64,000 bases of DNA from Phoronis australis (lineage: Eukaryota; Phoronida; Phoronidae). This document shows positions 49,101 to 56,773 of this stretch, one piece after another. The notes below the pieces were generated by a model. It saw only the letters and a program-made list of their open reading frames with translations, did not search any database and was not told the origin of the DNA. The position numbers and the translations under genes are program-made. Numbering within the stretch: the stretch's first letter is position 1; the number at the start of each line of letters is the position of its first letter. Where the stretch lies: assembly GCA_002633005.1 (NCBI GenBank), contig NMRA01000274.1, positions 262,153-326,152 on the forward strand. Reading direction: 5' to 3'.

Positions 49101-50255
49101 GACGTCTGACATATAGTACATGCTGTCAAGCAAGAGAATGAAAAAGCAGACGAATTGGCTGGACTGCTGATTGACAGCAGCCCGACATCAGGTTTCTTAT
49201 GAAGCATTCCTCGACCGGAAAAACTGTCAACTATGATGAGTGACCTCTGAACTTAATTTGGGGAACACCCTTTGGCTTTGCCCTTTGGTATATTGCATCC
49301 CCTAACGTCAGGGAGGAAAAGTGACGAGATTATCAGTGCTCTACATCACCACCAGGCTGTGCCACTCAGTGGTGGCCAACTACAGTTGCTTGCTACAGCT
49401 ATTGTAACCCTAAGACCTAGTCTATTAACTATTAGACAGTTCTGCCTGACTGACTAGGACCACAGGCGTCCTCAGCTTCTGATCGTCCCAATGCACTATA
49501 TATAATACTACAATGTAGACACTCCCGATCAGAAATTCCACGGGTGCTTCAATTCAGCCGTCCATATCAAACACAAAACTCAATAAATTTACACAAAACA
49601 AGGTTTCAACAAACATTAGCAATTGTTTTTTCTTCTAATACCATTCATGGTGTCCTGCTCCAGCGAGATCGAACCGTCCACGGAGGCTTGATGCGTTGGC
49701 TTTTTGGGAACATTTTTGTGCTTTGACTGCAATTTGTTGCGATCTCACTGGAGCAGGACACCGTGAATGGTATTAGAAGAAAGAACAATTGCTAATGATT
49801 TGTTGAAACCTTGCTTTGTGTAAATTTATAGTTTTCTGTTTTATATGGACGGCTGAAGTGAAGCACCAGTGGAATTTCTGGTCGGGAGTGTCGTACCTTG
49901 TAGTATTATATATGGTGTATTGGGAACGATCAGAAGCTGAGGACGCCTGTTACTAGTAGGACTGTTCGGCTAGTGTGAACTGTCTGACTTATTCCTTTGC
50001 TTCCAACATACATTTAAAACTACGAGTTGAGGATGAAACAAAACACAAACGATTGATATAAAATAAAAGTGCAATAAACTTTCCAACCGTGCGTAATTAT
50101 CAACTCACAAATTTTGTCGAACAGTCTTTCAAATTCTTGACGAAGCTCATAAACCCCCGCGATCCAGAAGAAAACCCAGCATCCCCAGTGCCAACTATTC
50201 CACCTCCAAATAACCCTGGAAGAGCAGCCAACGTCCTTTCCACGACATCGGACAT
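13088..50255 (-). CDS. AP4E1: AP-4 complex epsilon subunit, short form lacking the ear domain
   Basis: This is the large epsilon subunit of the AP-4 adaptor, which sorts cargo from the trans-Golgi network. Eighteen exons in transcription order: 50255-50109, 48744-48673, 44508-44391, 43045-42972, 40989-40868, 40259-40100, 39245-39079, 38417-38344, 36846-36724, 36243-36134, 35378-35239, 33980-33868, 32954-32836, 31568-31257, 30500-30389, 28899-28770, 14779-14647 and 13162-13088. Phases agree throughout and give 766 residues. The start reads MSDVVERTLAALPGLFGG, close to vertebrate epsilon. Trunk landmarks are MLGCDVSFGYINAIKLAQQG, KKALCDKDPGVM, FHHVPAPWVQ, LKMLALLGKNDQR, VNHQMTMIDCLED and LSFLDDFVSDALEAG. 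The hinge has LKGVRRVWGP and ends ELASALFSGIS. Vertebrate epsilon is about 1,137 residues; the hinge remainder and the ear are absent here. All introns fit GT-AG except the one between exons 11 and 12. Confidence 0.9.
13570..13700. repeat. 20-bp tandem repeat
   Basis: The unit agcttggccaatagtattca occurs about three times exactly, with more diverged copies on each side (tattgttcaaacttacccga, agcatggcctatgttattca). It lies in the last AP4E1 intron and has no coding capacity. Confidence 0.9.
16150..17500. repeat. Array of diverged repeat units
   Basis: Several units of roughly 200 bases recur with heavy divergence. Each contains a gccaaatttc-like segment, a stretch about going over an aatcatc or aactct boundary, and then a tract like aaattgccactagggggcac followed by ccattcgaaa. 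I count about five recognisable units. They lie in an AP4E1 intron and no frame stays open across units. This could be an old tandem array or repeated insertions of one element. Confidence 0.55.
18509..18745. repeat. MITE copy, CAGGGGTC family
   Basis: It begins with gggtcctgtttcaagaaaag, carries the internal tract caattacttg-like and aattgttt, and ends near gaccaaatttctgtctta. The same tracts occur at about 31.9, 34.9, 40.6 and 48.4 kb. Boundaries are approximate. Confidence 0.55.
18775..18997. repeat. MITE with gttgcatgaaa ends
   Basis: The left end reads ggttgcatgaaacagtccc and the right end has cttttcatgcaac, forming a terminal inverted repeat. Related ends recur at 19,140-19,190 (gactgtttcatgcaac), and a related body in opposite orientation lies at about 28,540-28,725. 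There is no coding capacity. Confidence 0.55.
20880..20900. repeat. Poly-G run
   Basis: A homopolymer of about 17 G interrupts otherwise ordinary intron sequence. Its length in the real genome is uncertain because such runs are often miscounted in assemblies. Shorter G or C runs occur at 51,760 and 54,135. Confidence 0.85.
21560..22000. repeat. Left member of diverged direct repeat around the TLR
   Basis: This stretch matches 26,930-27,400 in the same orientation, with many small changes. Shared landmarks in order include gaaatttccac or gaaatttccaa, gatctaatctag or gatctgatctag, acatttgttgaa, agtgtttttaaatatt or agtatttttaaatatc, gctggattacgtg and tgtaaacattg. It has no coding capacity. It is a dispersed element or part of a segmental duplication. 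Confidence 0.7.
23031..25562 (+). CDS. Toll-like receptor, single exon, vertebrate-type single cysteine cluster
   Basis: This is an intron-less innate immune receptor of 843 residues. A signal peptide (about residues 1-24) precedes an LRR N-cap with CPAKCTCN and KCDG. About twenty leucine-rich repeats follow, of the LxxLxLxxN type, to about residue 590. An LRR C-cap begins NPYICDCNLTW, and one transmembrane helix lies at about 636-659. The cytoplasmic TIR domain runs from about 690 to 835, with box 1 at YDCFITYSGED, box 2 in the RDFKLG loop and box 3 at FW (823-824). The single C-terminal cysteine cluster marks the sccTLR type. The BB-loop residue that is normally proline is leucine at 730. 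The ATG at 23031 is followed by a good signal peptide. The gene is nested antisense in AP4E1 intron 16. The ligand cannot be inferred. Confidence 0.95.
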   Translation: MKTSLKALVSLAAILQQVISGLMAVNCPAKCTCNPRTKHVKCDGRYYKEPLQEIPTDIPTDTQYLTLDNSILTTLRENSFANLTQLKFLYLRNTSINFIQENAFFGLNNLQLIDLSWNDLGYLNNSFTGTFVGAENLKELVLERTNLTCIPDQVLAKLKKLSVLDLQRNLITNSTLGEGFRKLTELKQLSIRRNNLGSLTNSSFSTIRHLKLTQLNLLRSKISHVEVGAFAGFTHLQELNISENSLYMSKKSVDLMLQQLCQAPIRRLGLSRTNLKNITGTFLCFRQLTFLDISGNEFGKLEDNTFINQNRLVILQMKMNFKLTFFQPKALKGLTTLKVLNLCKCNILHLPIFVDERGKSFLPKIQFIDLTFNNIQKTDNVYGRSPFAGLEQLTSLFLSHNLLQELTDDLLQPLLQVKFLHIDNNEIKTIGKRAFIGLTNVQSLTLNKNPWKARQVCYFANLTSLEHLILSGVYLRTLNDFIYDDSFKPECLFQGLAKLKVLDLGSTNLKGLPERLFKDLTQLESLILRQNQISGWNDVVLEDLKNLRSLDVAMNQIRTINQSSLRPVLSTLNHFQAFSNPYICDCNLTWYVDWVRQMHTSTSFTLKISYKVPYNCSNLRHKSLLLYRPTFFECHRLLIILSGSGFGLFIVILAVIGLLYKHRWYIRYWIFLLRSRHSSHLEETDRLLYTYDCFITYSGEDSNLVIQQLLPKLENEFGYKMCIHERDFKLGREISENIAESIEKSRKVLVVLTQNFVQSEWCKFEINLAHANALHNAQQARQSLIIILVEDVSFEHMTPILRFLMRKKTFLEWSDDTQGQRVFWERLKDAIQQRSQAPSLDDD
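26374..26472. mobile_element. Short foldback MITE, deletion derivative of the 49.46-kb element
   Basis: The ends read caggcatcctcggcttctga and its near reverse complement tcagaagctgaggacgactg, separated by about 60 bases rich in AT. The same ends bound the 490-bp foldback element at 49,462-49,951. This copy appears to keep little more than the termini. Confidence 0.75.
26930..27400. repeat. Right member of diverged direct repeat around the TLR
   Basis: Homologous to 21,560-22,000 in the same orientation, with small insertions. It lies 1.4 kb after the TLR stop codon, as the left copy lies about 1 kb before its start. Confidence 0.7.
27570..27605. repeat. Simple ATTCT tail, probable retroelement 3' end
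   Basis: An aataaattttg segment runs into three to four copies of ttcta. Short pentanucleotide tails after a polyadenylation-like signal are typical of the 3' ends of some non-LTR elements and SINEs. The body upstream (about 27.4-27.57 kb) shows no open frame. Confidence 0.4.
31883..32130. repeat. MITE copy, CAGGGGTC family
   Basis: It starts caggggtctatttcacgaaa, then holds the family tracts aattatgagcacg, aataatttatagaagttatc and agtgagatttaa, and ends near taagtcacccttcatgaga. Same orientation as the copy at 48.4 kb. It lies in an AP4E1 intron between exons 13 and 14. Confidence 0.65.
32262..32392. repeat. Tandem repeat of about 55 bp
   Basis: The motif ggtatttattttcatcaaaa occurs at the core of three imperfect units, each followed by an AT-rich spacer and a variant of aattcaaattt. 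Intronic and non-coding. Confidence 0.75.
33981..35238 (-). other. AT-AC (U12-type) intron of AP4E1
   Basis: The intron between AP4E1 exons 11 and 12 begins ATATCCTTTTT and ends in AC. A TTCCTTGAC branch-site match lies at 33,990-33,998, about 10 bases before the 3' end. These are the three hallmarks of the minor spliceosome. The join makes a lysine codon across the junction and reads SEKFCTSIEWYLEMV, the same length as the vertebrate segment AEKYAPDNAWFIQTM. Two other joins keep the frame but fit less well: AC nine bases downstream, and a weak GTTGTC donor with an AG acceptor. Confidence 0.8.
34905..35148. repeat. MITE copy, CAGGGGTC family
   Basis: Carries the family tracts aataatttatagaaattatc and gatttgattcatttagaaat and ends tttcatgaaacggacccctg. 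The left end is diverged and its limit is approximate. It lies inside the AT-AC intron of AP4E1, about 90 bases from exon 11. Confidence 0.6.
35649..35887. mobile_element. Foldback MITE with about 54-bp inverted ends
   Basis: The left arm starts caggcgaatttcgtgagcca and the right arm ends catgaaatttgcctg. They are complementary with a few mismatches through the tract acttacaaaaaattgaacg. The loop of about 130 bases is non-coding. It lies between AP4E1 exons 10 and 11. Confidence 0.8.
40620..40850. repeat. MITE copy, CAGGGGTC family, inverted
   Basis: Contains the family tracts in reverse order (gaaaaataattaaatctccc, gcactcataatt) and ends ttttcaggaaacccctg at 40,850, eighteen bases before AP4E1 exon 5 (40,868-40,989). 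It is on the donor side of that exon, so the element reaches almost to the splice donor. Confidence 0.6.
42035..42186. repeat. Tandem repeat of about 40 bp
   Basis: Units carry caatgcagacctgtcc then attttttcattaggtcatca with small changes; three good units and one diverged unit are visible. Intronic in AP4E1, non-coding. Confidence 0.85.
44391..44508 (-). CDS. AP4E1: AP4E1 exon 3
   Basis: Encodes IKEYVTELILCDMLGC then DVSFGYINAIKLAQQG and LLERRI. It aligns with the vertebrate stretch MKECMVRLIYCEMLGYD. The acceptor used in this model is ttgtaggcacag|ATCAAGG. It is the acceptor of the first of three tandem 56-bp copies, and the first 44 bases of the exon are part of the repeat unit. The exon ends in phase 1 at TTG|GTGAGT. 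Confidence 0.85.
44465..44632. repeat. Triplicated 56-bp unit spanning the exon 3 splice acceptor
   Basis: Three adjacent 56-base copies start at 44,465, 44,521 and 44,577. Read on the minus strand, each holds a polypyrimidine-poor tract, an acceptor CACAG and the first exon bases. The middle copy has changed ATCAAGG to GTAAAGG, which turns the junction into CAG|GTAAAG, a good splice donor. The outer copy keeps acceptor and exon start. So the outer copy plus the middle copy form a potential 56-nt mini-exon, which would shift the frame. Confidence 0.9.
44704..47382 (+). mobile_element. R2-group non-LTR retrotransposon, 5'-truncated, open reading frame intact
   Basis: The frame is open from 44,704, after an in-frame stop; the first ATG is at 44,845, giving 845 residues from there. 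Numbering from that Met, the reverse transcriptase has the FMDD catalytic box at 294-297, preceded by WLDLANAYGSIPH. A CX2CX7HX4C zinc motif spans 630-646. A restriction-like endonuclease has RPD at 733-735, E750 and K766 in the LRPDI and IELTVPWEE context. This order is that of site-specific elements such as R2 and NeSL. Residues before the Met (RRLRNAERLRRAKKERAKRR, then FRFTKTLLGE) belong to the same protein. The N-terminal zinc fingers expected for the group are missing, consistent with 5' truncation. It is antisense to AP4E1 in intron 2. Confidence 0.9.
48390..48610. repeat. MITE copy, CAGGGGTC family
   Basis: Starts caggggtccacttcatgcc and carries aagtaattatgaacgc, gatatagaaattatatcagt and agtgagatttaaat. 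It ends within about 60 bases of AP4E1 exon 2. Same orientation as the copy at 31.9 kb. Confidence 0.6.
49130..49200 (+). pseudogene. Possible RNase H remnant of a retroelement
   Basis: One frame reads ENEKADELAGLL, which resembles the GNExADxLA motif of retroelement RNase H domains. The frame is short and flanked by stops, so at most a decayed fragment. It lies in AP4E1 intron 1. Confidence 0.3.
49462..49951. mobile_element. Long foldback element, about 490 bp, almost fully self-complementary
   Basis: The ends read caggcgtcctcagcttctga and the reverse complement, and complementarity continues inward for about 220-245 bases per arm. Inner landmarks are accattcatggtgtcctgct against agcaggacaccgtgaatggt. 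The central loop is short. There is no coding capacity. A target-site duplication is not clear: flanks read ctaggac and ctagtaggac. It lies in AP4E1 intron 1; a derivative is at 26,374. Confidence 0.85.
50109..50255 (-). CDS. AP4E1: AP4E1 first coding exon
   Basis: The ATG at 50,255 opens MSDVVERTLAALPGLFGG and the exon ends KDCSTKF at a TTT|GTGAGT donor, 49 codons in phase 0. The N-terminus matches vertebrate AP-4 epsilon (MSD, then V-E, then LPGLF), which fixes the start. The other open frames across this exon, on both strands, are shadows. Confidence 0.9.
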
Positions 50256-50581
50256 TGTCATGAAGATAAAAAATCAACCCATCTTCATTTCTACAGATTT
50301 TCAAAGAGCCTTTCCTAGCTAAACTTTGCTGAAGAACCGCTCCTGCGATCCAAACATGGGCGACTAATGACCTCTGACCTTCCGGGGGAAGCTGAGCTGG
50401 TGTTTTTAGAACATATGCCTAAGCAAATCCAAAAGCATATTAATGATTTAATATTAGGAACAAAATTTCACATATGGGATGTTTCAATAAAATTTTCATT
50501 CATTAAACATCTAACAAGTTTATTTTAGATTTTAAAATCTAAAATTGTTCATATCTTATAAATTTTCCATCGTTAGTACCT
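50256..50581. promoter_or_regulatory. Shared upstream region of AP4E1 and tRNA-Ser
   Basis: Only 326 bases separate the AP4E1 start codon from the 5' end of the tRNA, and the two are divergent. The AP4E1 promoter and 5' UTR must begin here or extend across the tRNA. I see no TATA box or other clear core element. Confidence 0.45.
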
Positions 50582-50663
50582 GACGAGGTGGCCGAGTGGT
50601 TAAGGCGATGGACTGCTAATCCATTGGGGTCTCCCCGCGTGGGTTCGAATCCCATCCTCGTCG
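50582..50663 (+). tRNA. tRNA-Ser (anticodon GCT)
   Basis: An 82-nt class II tRNA. The acceptor stem pairs GACGAGG with CCTCGTC and the discriminator is G. The A box is TGGCCGAGTGG, the anticodon GCT is at 50,615-50,617 in the loop ACTGCTAA, and the long variable arm is TTGGGGTCTCCCCGCG. The B box is GGTTCGAATCC. There is no intron. It reads serine codons AGC and AGU. A T6 run follows at about 50,670, the expected RNA polymerase III terminator. Confidence 0.97.
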
Positions 50664-50668
50664 ATCAG

Positions 50669-50676
50669 TATTTTTT
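50669..50676 (+). terminator. RNA polymerase III terminator of tRNA-Ser
   Basis: A run of six T lies seven bases after the tRNA 3' end, in the normal position for polymerase III termination. Confidence 0.85.
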
Positions 50677-50679
50677 CAT

Positions 50680-53600
50680 TTGCTTCACAATTGATTTATA
50701 ACATAATAAGATTATGTGATGAAGGTATGTTTTACGGTTGTGCCAAATTCAAATGTTAAAAATTTATCGTGTGACAAATATGTCTACTACAGTATGGTAA
50801 AAATATGGTAGTGTAAGACACCCAGGGTCTCACATTCACTCCTATGTTAGACAAGGTACACGGGCGGCAGACGAATAACAGTCGATAACACAATTATCAA
50901 AAATGTCAATCACAGTGATGGAATTCAATAACTATTTGAAAACTAAATGGAAAAATAAAGAATACAGTAAGGTAGCGTGTCGAATTCGATAAAACGAGGA
51001 AAATATTTCTTTGTAATTAAGCCCCTGAATATTTGAAATTGAATTAAGTTGCTTCCGTTTATCAATTTTTTATATAAGTGTTGTTAATTATTGTGACCAT
51101 TAACTTTGTCTATCTTACAACTATTTCTGGCTTTACAGCGTGCCTAACCATGAAGGAGTAGGTGTCTGCTTTGAACAAATACTAAATCGCTCAGATGACT
51201 CCAATGTCAAATTTAGATATTCTTGTCCTCTGGAGGACCACATAAAGTGAAATCGGCTCCAAGCATTTTAGAGAAAAATTACTTGTGAACGTTCCTCCAA
51301 GCTTTACACCGTTTTTAAAAGATGCACAAAGTGATTTGACCAGACAAATCACAAAGGTTGTTCAGTATTTTTCAGCGTATTTAAAGTCCAAACTCCAATC
51401 ATTTGAATAAACGGTTTCCTTAATCCTATAATGTTTTGAGTAATTGTCCACACGTATTTTACACATCTACCTCACCTGAAAGTAGGAAATAAACCAATTC
51501 TTTTTCTTTCCTAGCCGTAAAGCATTCAAGATATTTCGAAATTCTGTTTTAGAAAATCAAGAGGGAATTTTCAATATCACTATTATGAAAAATATGTTGT
51601 TAACGTAAATACCGGTACAAAAAGTTCCATCATTTATTATCCTCCGTGCTTCTGTTATTAATACCGTTCTAGTTGTAGTATTAAACGCATTTTACGCCTT
51701 TCTTTTGTGACTTTCAATTACTGTTCTATTAGACTAGTATTCCAGAGCTGTAGGAAGCGGGGGGGGGCAACCGACATACGCGTAGGGTGGGCACAGTCGA
51801 GAAAAGAAAGACAGTGCTAAATGTGGATAAGAGAGAAAATTCAAGAGAACATTTAAATTCTGTGTCAGTGCATGGTTTACTGTTTGAGGATCCTGGCCAG
51901 GACATTGCTGTTGAGGTCTCCGCTTTCGCAGCACAGGTTGTCTAAACGCACTTGAAAACGTGCTCGTAATGATTCATGCATATATTTCGAAAAATCGAGA
52001 AAACTTGTAAAGCGAAGCTTGTGCGAAGCGTATTAATTTACAGGATTTTTAAATTCAATAAGTCAATTTTTTTACTGCAAAACTATATTTTTGCAAAAGC
52101 CCCTCTCTGGCAAGGGATTAGGGAGACAACTGTCATTTTTTTCTCGAATTGTATATCATTTGAGAAAAATTGATGACCTGACAGATATCATCAATTGCTG
52201 TACATTTCTTGATTTTTGAAAAAATAGATATTTTCACATTGAGAGGCCCCACCCTTGAAGGATGACATTCAAGTAGCCACAGTTTTGATGTTTTTATCGA
52301 AAAATTCTTAGGGGTCCGCTCAGGAAGAGAGGGCCCAATGTTGGATATGATTACGTCTATTTTCCTGTTTTTTGTGAAATCGTGCAACCTTCATGTTGAA
52401 GAAGGTCACTTCCTGCACCGTCGTCTGACCACACGACGGTGGAATAAACTATCACTTTTTGCCAAGCTTAATGATGTTTAGCCTTTCATAATTAAGGTGT
52501 CCCATTTCAGACGGAACCCTCTCACGGTGGAACAGTTCCGGGAAATGTCCCTTTGTCCCTGTATACATGTAAATCCGTATTTACGAGGAAAGTTGTGATT
52601 CCAAATTCATCAAAAAACACATAATATTCGTGCACAGCACAGCAGTATCAAGGCATTCGACCTAAACAACCAAAAATGTGAAAAAATACTATCGGATTGA
52701 CCGCCATCGAAAGGGAGTCGGGAATTTTAAACAACGTGAAAACCTCTGTTTGTTAATTACACAAAAGGATTGCTTCCATTGGTTAGTTATTGAATAATGT
52801 TACTGTTTCCCATAGTATCACAAGAATAGTATCTCTTTTGAAGATGGCTATTATGAGTTGTTTGTCAGGAATTCCCACATGTGGAAAACACTGCTGTCGA
52901 GGCTACGATTGGGGTGACCGTGCACATGTCGATCAAAAGTACCCAAATACTCGCAATAATATACACATTACACGTAAACAAATACCTCAGCTTATTTCTT
53001 TTTTTGAGGAAACAAATACCTCAGCTTATTTCTTTTTTTTGAGGTCAAGTTAAACTCGAGAGCCGTTATAGGTACCTCGAAAATGAGCAAAAATACACCT
53101 TACTATGAATGCTCAATCTCCCATTTCCCCCGGTTACCTGTCAAAAATCTGCGAGCATGCCTGCGGAAATTGCTTATAACATTCCGTTTTGATCAACAAA
53201 TTCGTTGGTTCCTGATTTACATGTTTACGTATCTACGAAAACCGACAGATTTTTGGCAATTAGAAGCTAATCTTTTAAGAAATGATGACGATTTAGGGAA
53301 TTTAGTTGAAGCCTGAATATGGAAAAAACTATAATCCGATCCCCAAATAGTAAAGTGCACTTGGACGCTTCTTGCCTATCTAAAATAACTCTCACAGACA
53401 TTGACGAAATTTGGACACTTCCCAAAATTTACTCACAATTCAAATGACAACAAATGCATTGGTTTTTGACATCGTTACAAGATTTGTTGTTTAAAGTCAC
53501 TAACAATGGATCAAAAAGGAATTAAGTCATTAGATCAAGGTAAACGCATTGCTCATGGATTTGATTGTTGGTTTCTGATTTACATGCTTATTTATCTTCG

Positions 53601-53980
53601 AAAGTGGACTGATTGCGAGATGATTTTTTTGATAATTAGAAGCTAATCTTGTAAGAAATGACAATGTTTTAATGAACTTAATTGCAGGCCGACATTGGGA
53701 AAATTCGATATTTGTCTATTTGAAATAAGTCTCAAGGAAATTGGTGAATTTCGGACAGCTCAACAATGTGTCCTAAATTGTTCTCAAATGACAATTGTTT
53801 ACTGGGTTTAAGTTTACAAACTGTAGATCGGAAACGAAGTTCAAGTACTTAAATAAATAAAATCAAACTTATTGGCCATCAACTTGGAAAGGTTGTCTTT
53901 GAACTTCCCGTGCACCCAGCCTAAAATTTTTGAGGGTGTGGGCCTTTTACTAAAGAAAAAATAACGGAAACGAGGTTCGT
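50680..53980. other. Gene-free stretch
   Basis: I see no supported gene here. The open frames are short, overlap on both strands and have no domains. One local duplication is present at 52,976-53,044. AT-rich sequence with short segments about aaaaattgatgacctgac recurs without clear element ends. Confidence 0.55.
52976..53044. repeat. Tandem duplication of about 34 bp
   Basis: The unit aaacaaatacctcagcttat plus a tctttttttgagg tail occurs twice head to tail, differing only in T-run length. It looks recent. Confidence 0.9.
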
Positions 53981-53989
53981 TCAGGGCCA

Positions 53990-54165
53990 TGAATTGTGCA
54001 TACGCCGAATCCTGTCTTTTTATGGGTTTTTGTCTCATTTTTCTCAGACTTTTTGCTTTTCTGAGGCGGACCTTCCTTTTTGCCCACTTTGCCAAATGGG
54101 GGGACGGGGCTCGTTCGAGCCCAACCCCCTGAGCCCCCCCCCTCCCGGGTGTGTATGCGCGGAGC
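53990..54165. repeat. Dispersed repeat, copy 1
   Basis: Contains tctgaggcggacctt, gcccactttgccaaatgggg and gctcgttcgagccc, then a C-rich run. An inverted copy lies at 58,575-58,750. No coding capacity is evident; the frame across it is interrupted. Confidence 0.75.
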
Positions 54166-54182
54166 ACGTCATGACCGTGACA

Positions 54183-54290
54183 GGCACACCCATGTTACAA
54201 AGATGTAACCATGCAGTAGGCCAGCGTAGAATCACGTTACAAATAAGATGTAGCCATGCAGTAGGCCTGCGTAGAATCTCAGTTACCCAC
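54183..54290. repeat. Tandem repeat of about 47 bp
   Basis: Two units share gatgta(a/g)ccatgcagtaggcc and tgcgtagaatc. Two copies, slightly diverged. Confidence 0.8.
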
Positions 54291-54299
54291 GGGAACTGA

Positions 54300-56320
54300 A
54301 TTTGAACTCCAGACGTTGAAGTATGTACATTTTGGGACATATTCTGTATCATTTCTCGGGCCCAGCAACCAGAAACTGGACTACAGGCTATGTTTCATCA
54401 TGGGATTCTGAAACGGCCACAAAGGTACTCATACCAGGCACCTCAGGACCTCGCCTTTCCAAAACTTACTTCAAAGAATGGCCATAATAAAATGAAGTTT
54501 TCCAGAAACTGGACCATAATAAAACGAACCTTGACCTTCGACCCATAGCAGAGGAATAGGTACGAATCCACTGTTGGAACCCAACTATGGCAGCTCCCAG
54601 CTACCCGCCAGTGCGCTCGGACTCTAGACCTATTCTTACTCTTCGTGAAGCGGTTGGTTCACGACGGGTTACTCGTCCTGTGGCTGCTTCCCCGCTATTA
54701 CCTCCACCTATGGCGGACATGGGGGTGGGGGTTCGGTACGAATATGGTGACATCCAGAGAACGAGGGGTTGACGATAGCAAGGGGGTAAGTTGGCGAAGT
54801 CAAATTGGTTTCTGCCCCCCAATACTTTTTTCCTTCCTACGGGCCTGTATTCCCGTCACCGCAGAGCCGGGTTTTGTTTGTTTGTTTCTTCATAACTGTT
54901 CCTGACTTCATTTTAAGATTACTTAAAAATATTTTAAAAGTTCAATATTGTAAAATATCCTGTTTCATTTTAATTATTGTAGACCAACTAACTGTAAATT
55001 AGAAGCGATTTAATGATGGTGATGATTTGTGAGAAAATGCATCTGGCTGTATAATGATTTTTAAAAATGCGTATCTTTAAAAATATATATCTTCAAAAAG
55101 ATACGTATTTTTCGCTACATGTTCTGTACAGCTGTAGCCTAATGTCATCCTAATCGGTCTCGTTATCGTCGTCAACCTTGTCATCTTTGTTCACCACTCT
55201 CGTTAGTAACAAATGTCGCCGCAAACGAGCAATTTGTCGGGCCAAAAGAGAGCGCAACGATGTACGGCGAATTTACCGCGAGTACCAGAGAATGCGTGCA
55301 AAATGAGATGCGTTTGCCTCAGATGAGACAAGCACTTAACTGCATATCTATAAATACAAACACACTGGAAAATGTCAAGTAGGCTTATCTTAGTGATGAC
55401 GAAAAGAGCTGATAAAAACAGATATGATAATTAGAGTTTTGAGTAGGAAACTCAATACCCACGTACATGTGTTGTCTCCCGATCTACTGTCCCTGACCAT
55501 TCTGGTCTTACACACTGGCCGCGGCCGACTGGTAGTGTCGATAAATAAATGTTATACCGATACTATGTACATGTATGAATCCGCCTTGGAGTGGATCTCA
55601 ACATTCATACATGCTTTGTCACAGGTGACAATATTCGAGGGGTTGGGCGAACAAAGCGCGGCTTTTTATAGTTTCGCCTCCAGACATGGTTAAAGCAAAG
55701 CGTCGAATTTTGACATTGTCCTAAAACCAGTTCAAAACGAGCAATTAGTACAAAAAATGTACAGTTGGTTTGTGTTGATGTTTTGTTGTCGTTGGAGGCA
55801 TAGTATATGGTGGTCGATAGTTTGTATCATTAGTAATGTAACCGGGAAATTGTGATGGTCTTGTTCTGCGCATGTTTTCTCGAAGTGGCAGATATTCTTG
55901 GATAAATTCTAGGTTGTGAAAGCATTTAGGGAGCATTTTGTTTATATATTTGTAGAAAGACTTTATGCAAGATAATGTAAATATATCCCCAAAAAAGTAA
56001 TATTTGTAGAGTTCTACAAATTGGGCGAGCGTGGCTAAGAAACGGGAATTTGTTGACATTTCGTGTAGCTTTTTGTAATATTTTTAACTTTGTGCAATCT
56101 CCAAATGCCCAAACAGTTATTCCATATGTGAGTTAGTTTAATCTGAAACCACCATGCGAATTATGCTACAATTAATGTGCAATAAGCAAACGTCTTCAAT
56201 AAAACCAGATTTTTGATTGGACCGGTTACTCAGAAATTGGTCTTATCTTTTTCTTTCACAGATTAGAAGGGATTTCTAGGACTTTAGAAGATCTGACGTG
56301 TTGCCGTAGTGTCGCGCACT
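54300..56320. other. Gene-free stretch
   Basis: Nothing recognised. A locally GC-richer patch at 54.58-54.85 kb gives frames on both strands but no domain or splice context. Confidence 0.5.
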
Positions 56321-56324
56321 AGCC

Positions 56325-56770
56325 CCTGGGCGCTTATTGTTTTCAAAGACATTTTTTGAACTGGCGCCTATTTCAAACCGGCGCTTTTTTAAACCCGGCG
56401 TTTATTCAACCAGACCAGTAATACCTCTTCCTGGTAATACGTACATACCCAGCGCTCACTTACTGCTGACTGTTGTTACCAATGTTTGCAGTTTTCGTTT
56501 CACGTGACAGTGGGACTAGCTTCCGCATGTTGTATACGGTCTAAAACAACCCTTTGACGTCACTCGTGAATTTTAAGGCTTGCAACCCATCTGGTCATTC
56601 AATTCACGCGATAAGTTGACTTACATTAAGTTAACAGTAGGTTCTAGACTATCGTGTAAAACTGAATTTGTCTTGAAATGCCGCCCCGCGCTTATTTCAG
56701 ACCTGGCGCTTATTTAACAATGGTGTTTTAACTTGCTTTTACTTGGCGCTTTGACAAGACCGGCGCTTAT
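56325..56770. repeat. Cluster of GGCGCTTATT-like motifs
   Basis: Variants of ggcgcttatt occur about seven times at irregular spacing (near 56,330, 56,366, 56,380, 56,396, 56,704, 56,743 and 56,762), often preceded by aacc or gacc. One more occurs near 26,672. It ends where the foldback element begins. Probably decayed short repeats. Confidence 0.55.
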
Positions 56771-56773
56771 TAA

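Noticed and set aside
54587-54905. Proline-rich open frames in a GC-richer patch
   Set aside because: Frames are open on both strands and no homology, splice sites or conserved motif is visible.
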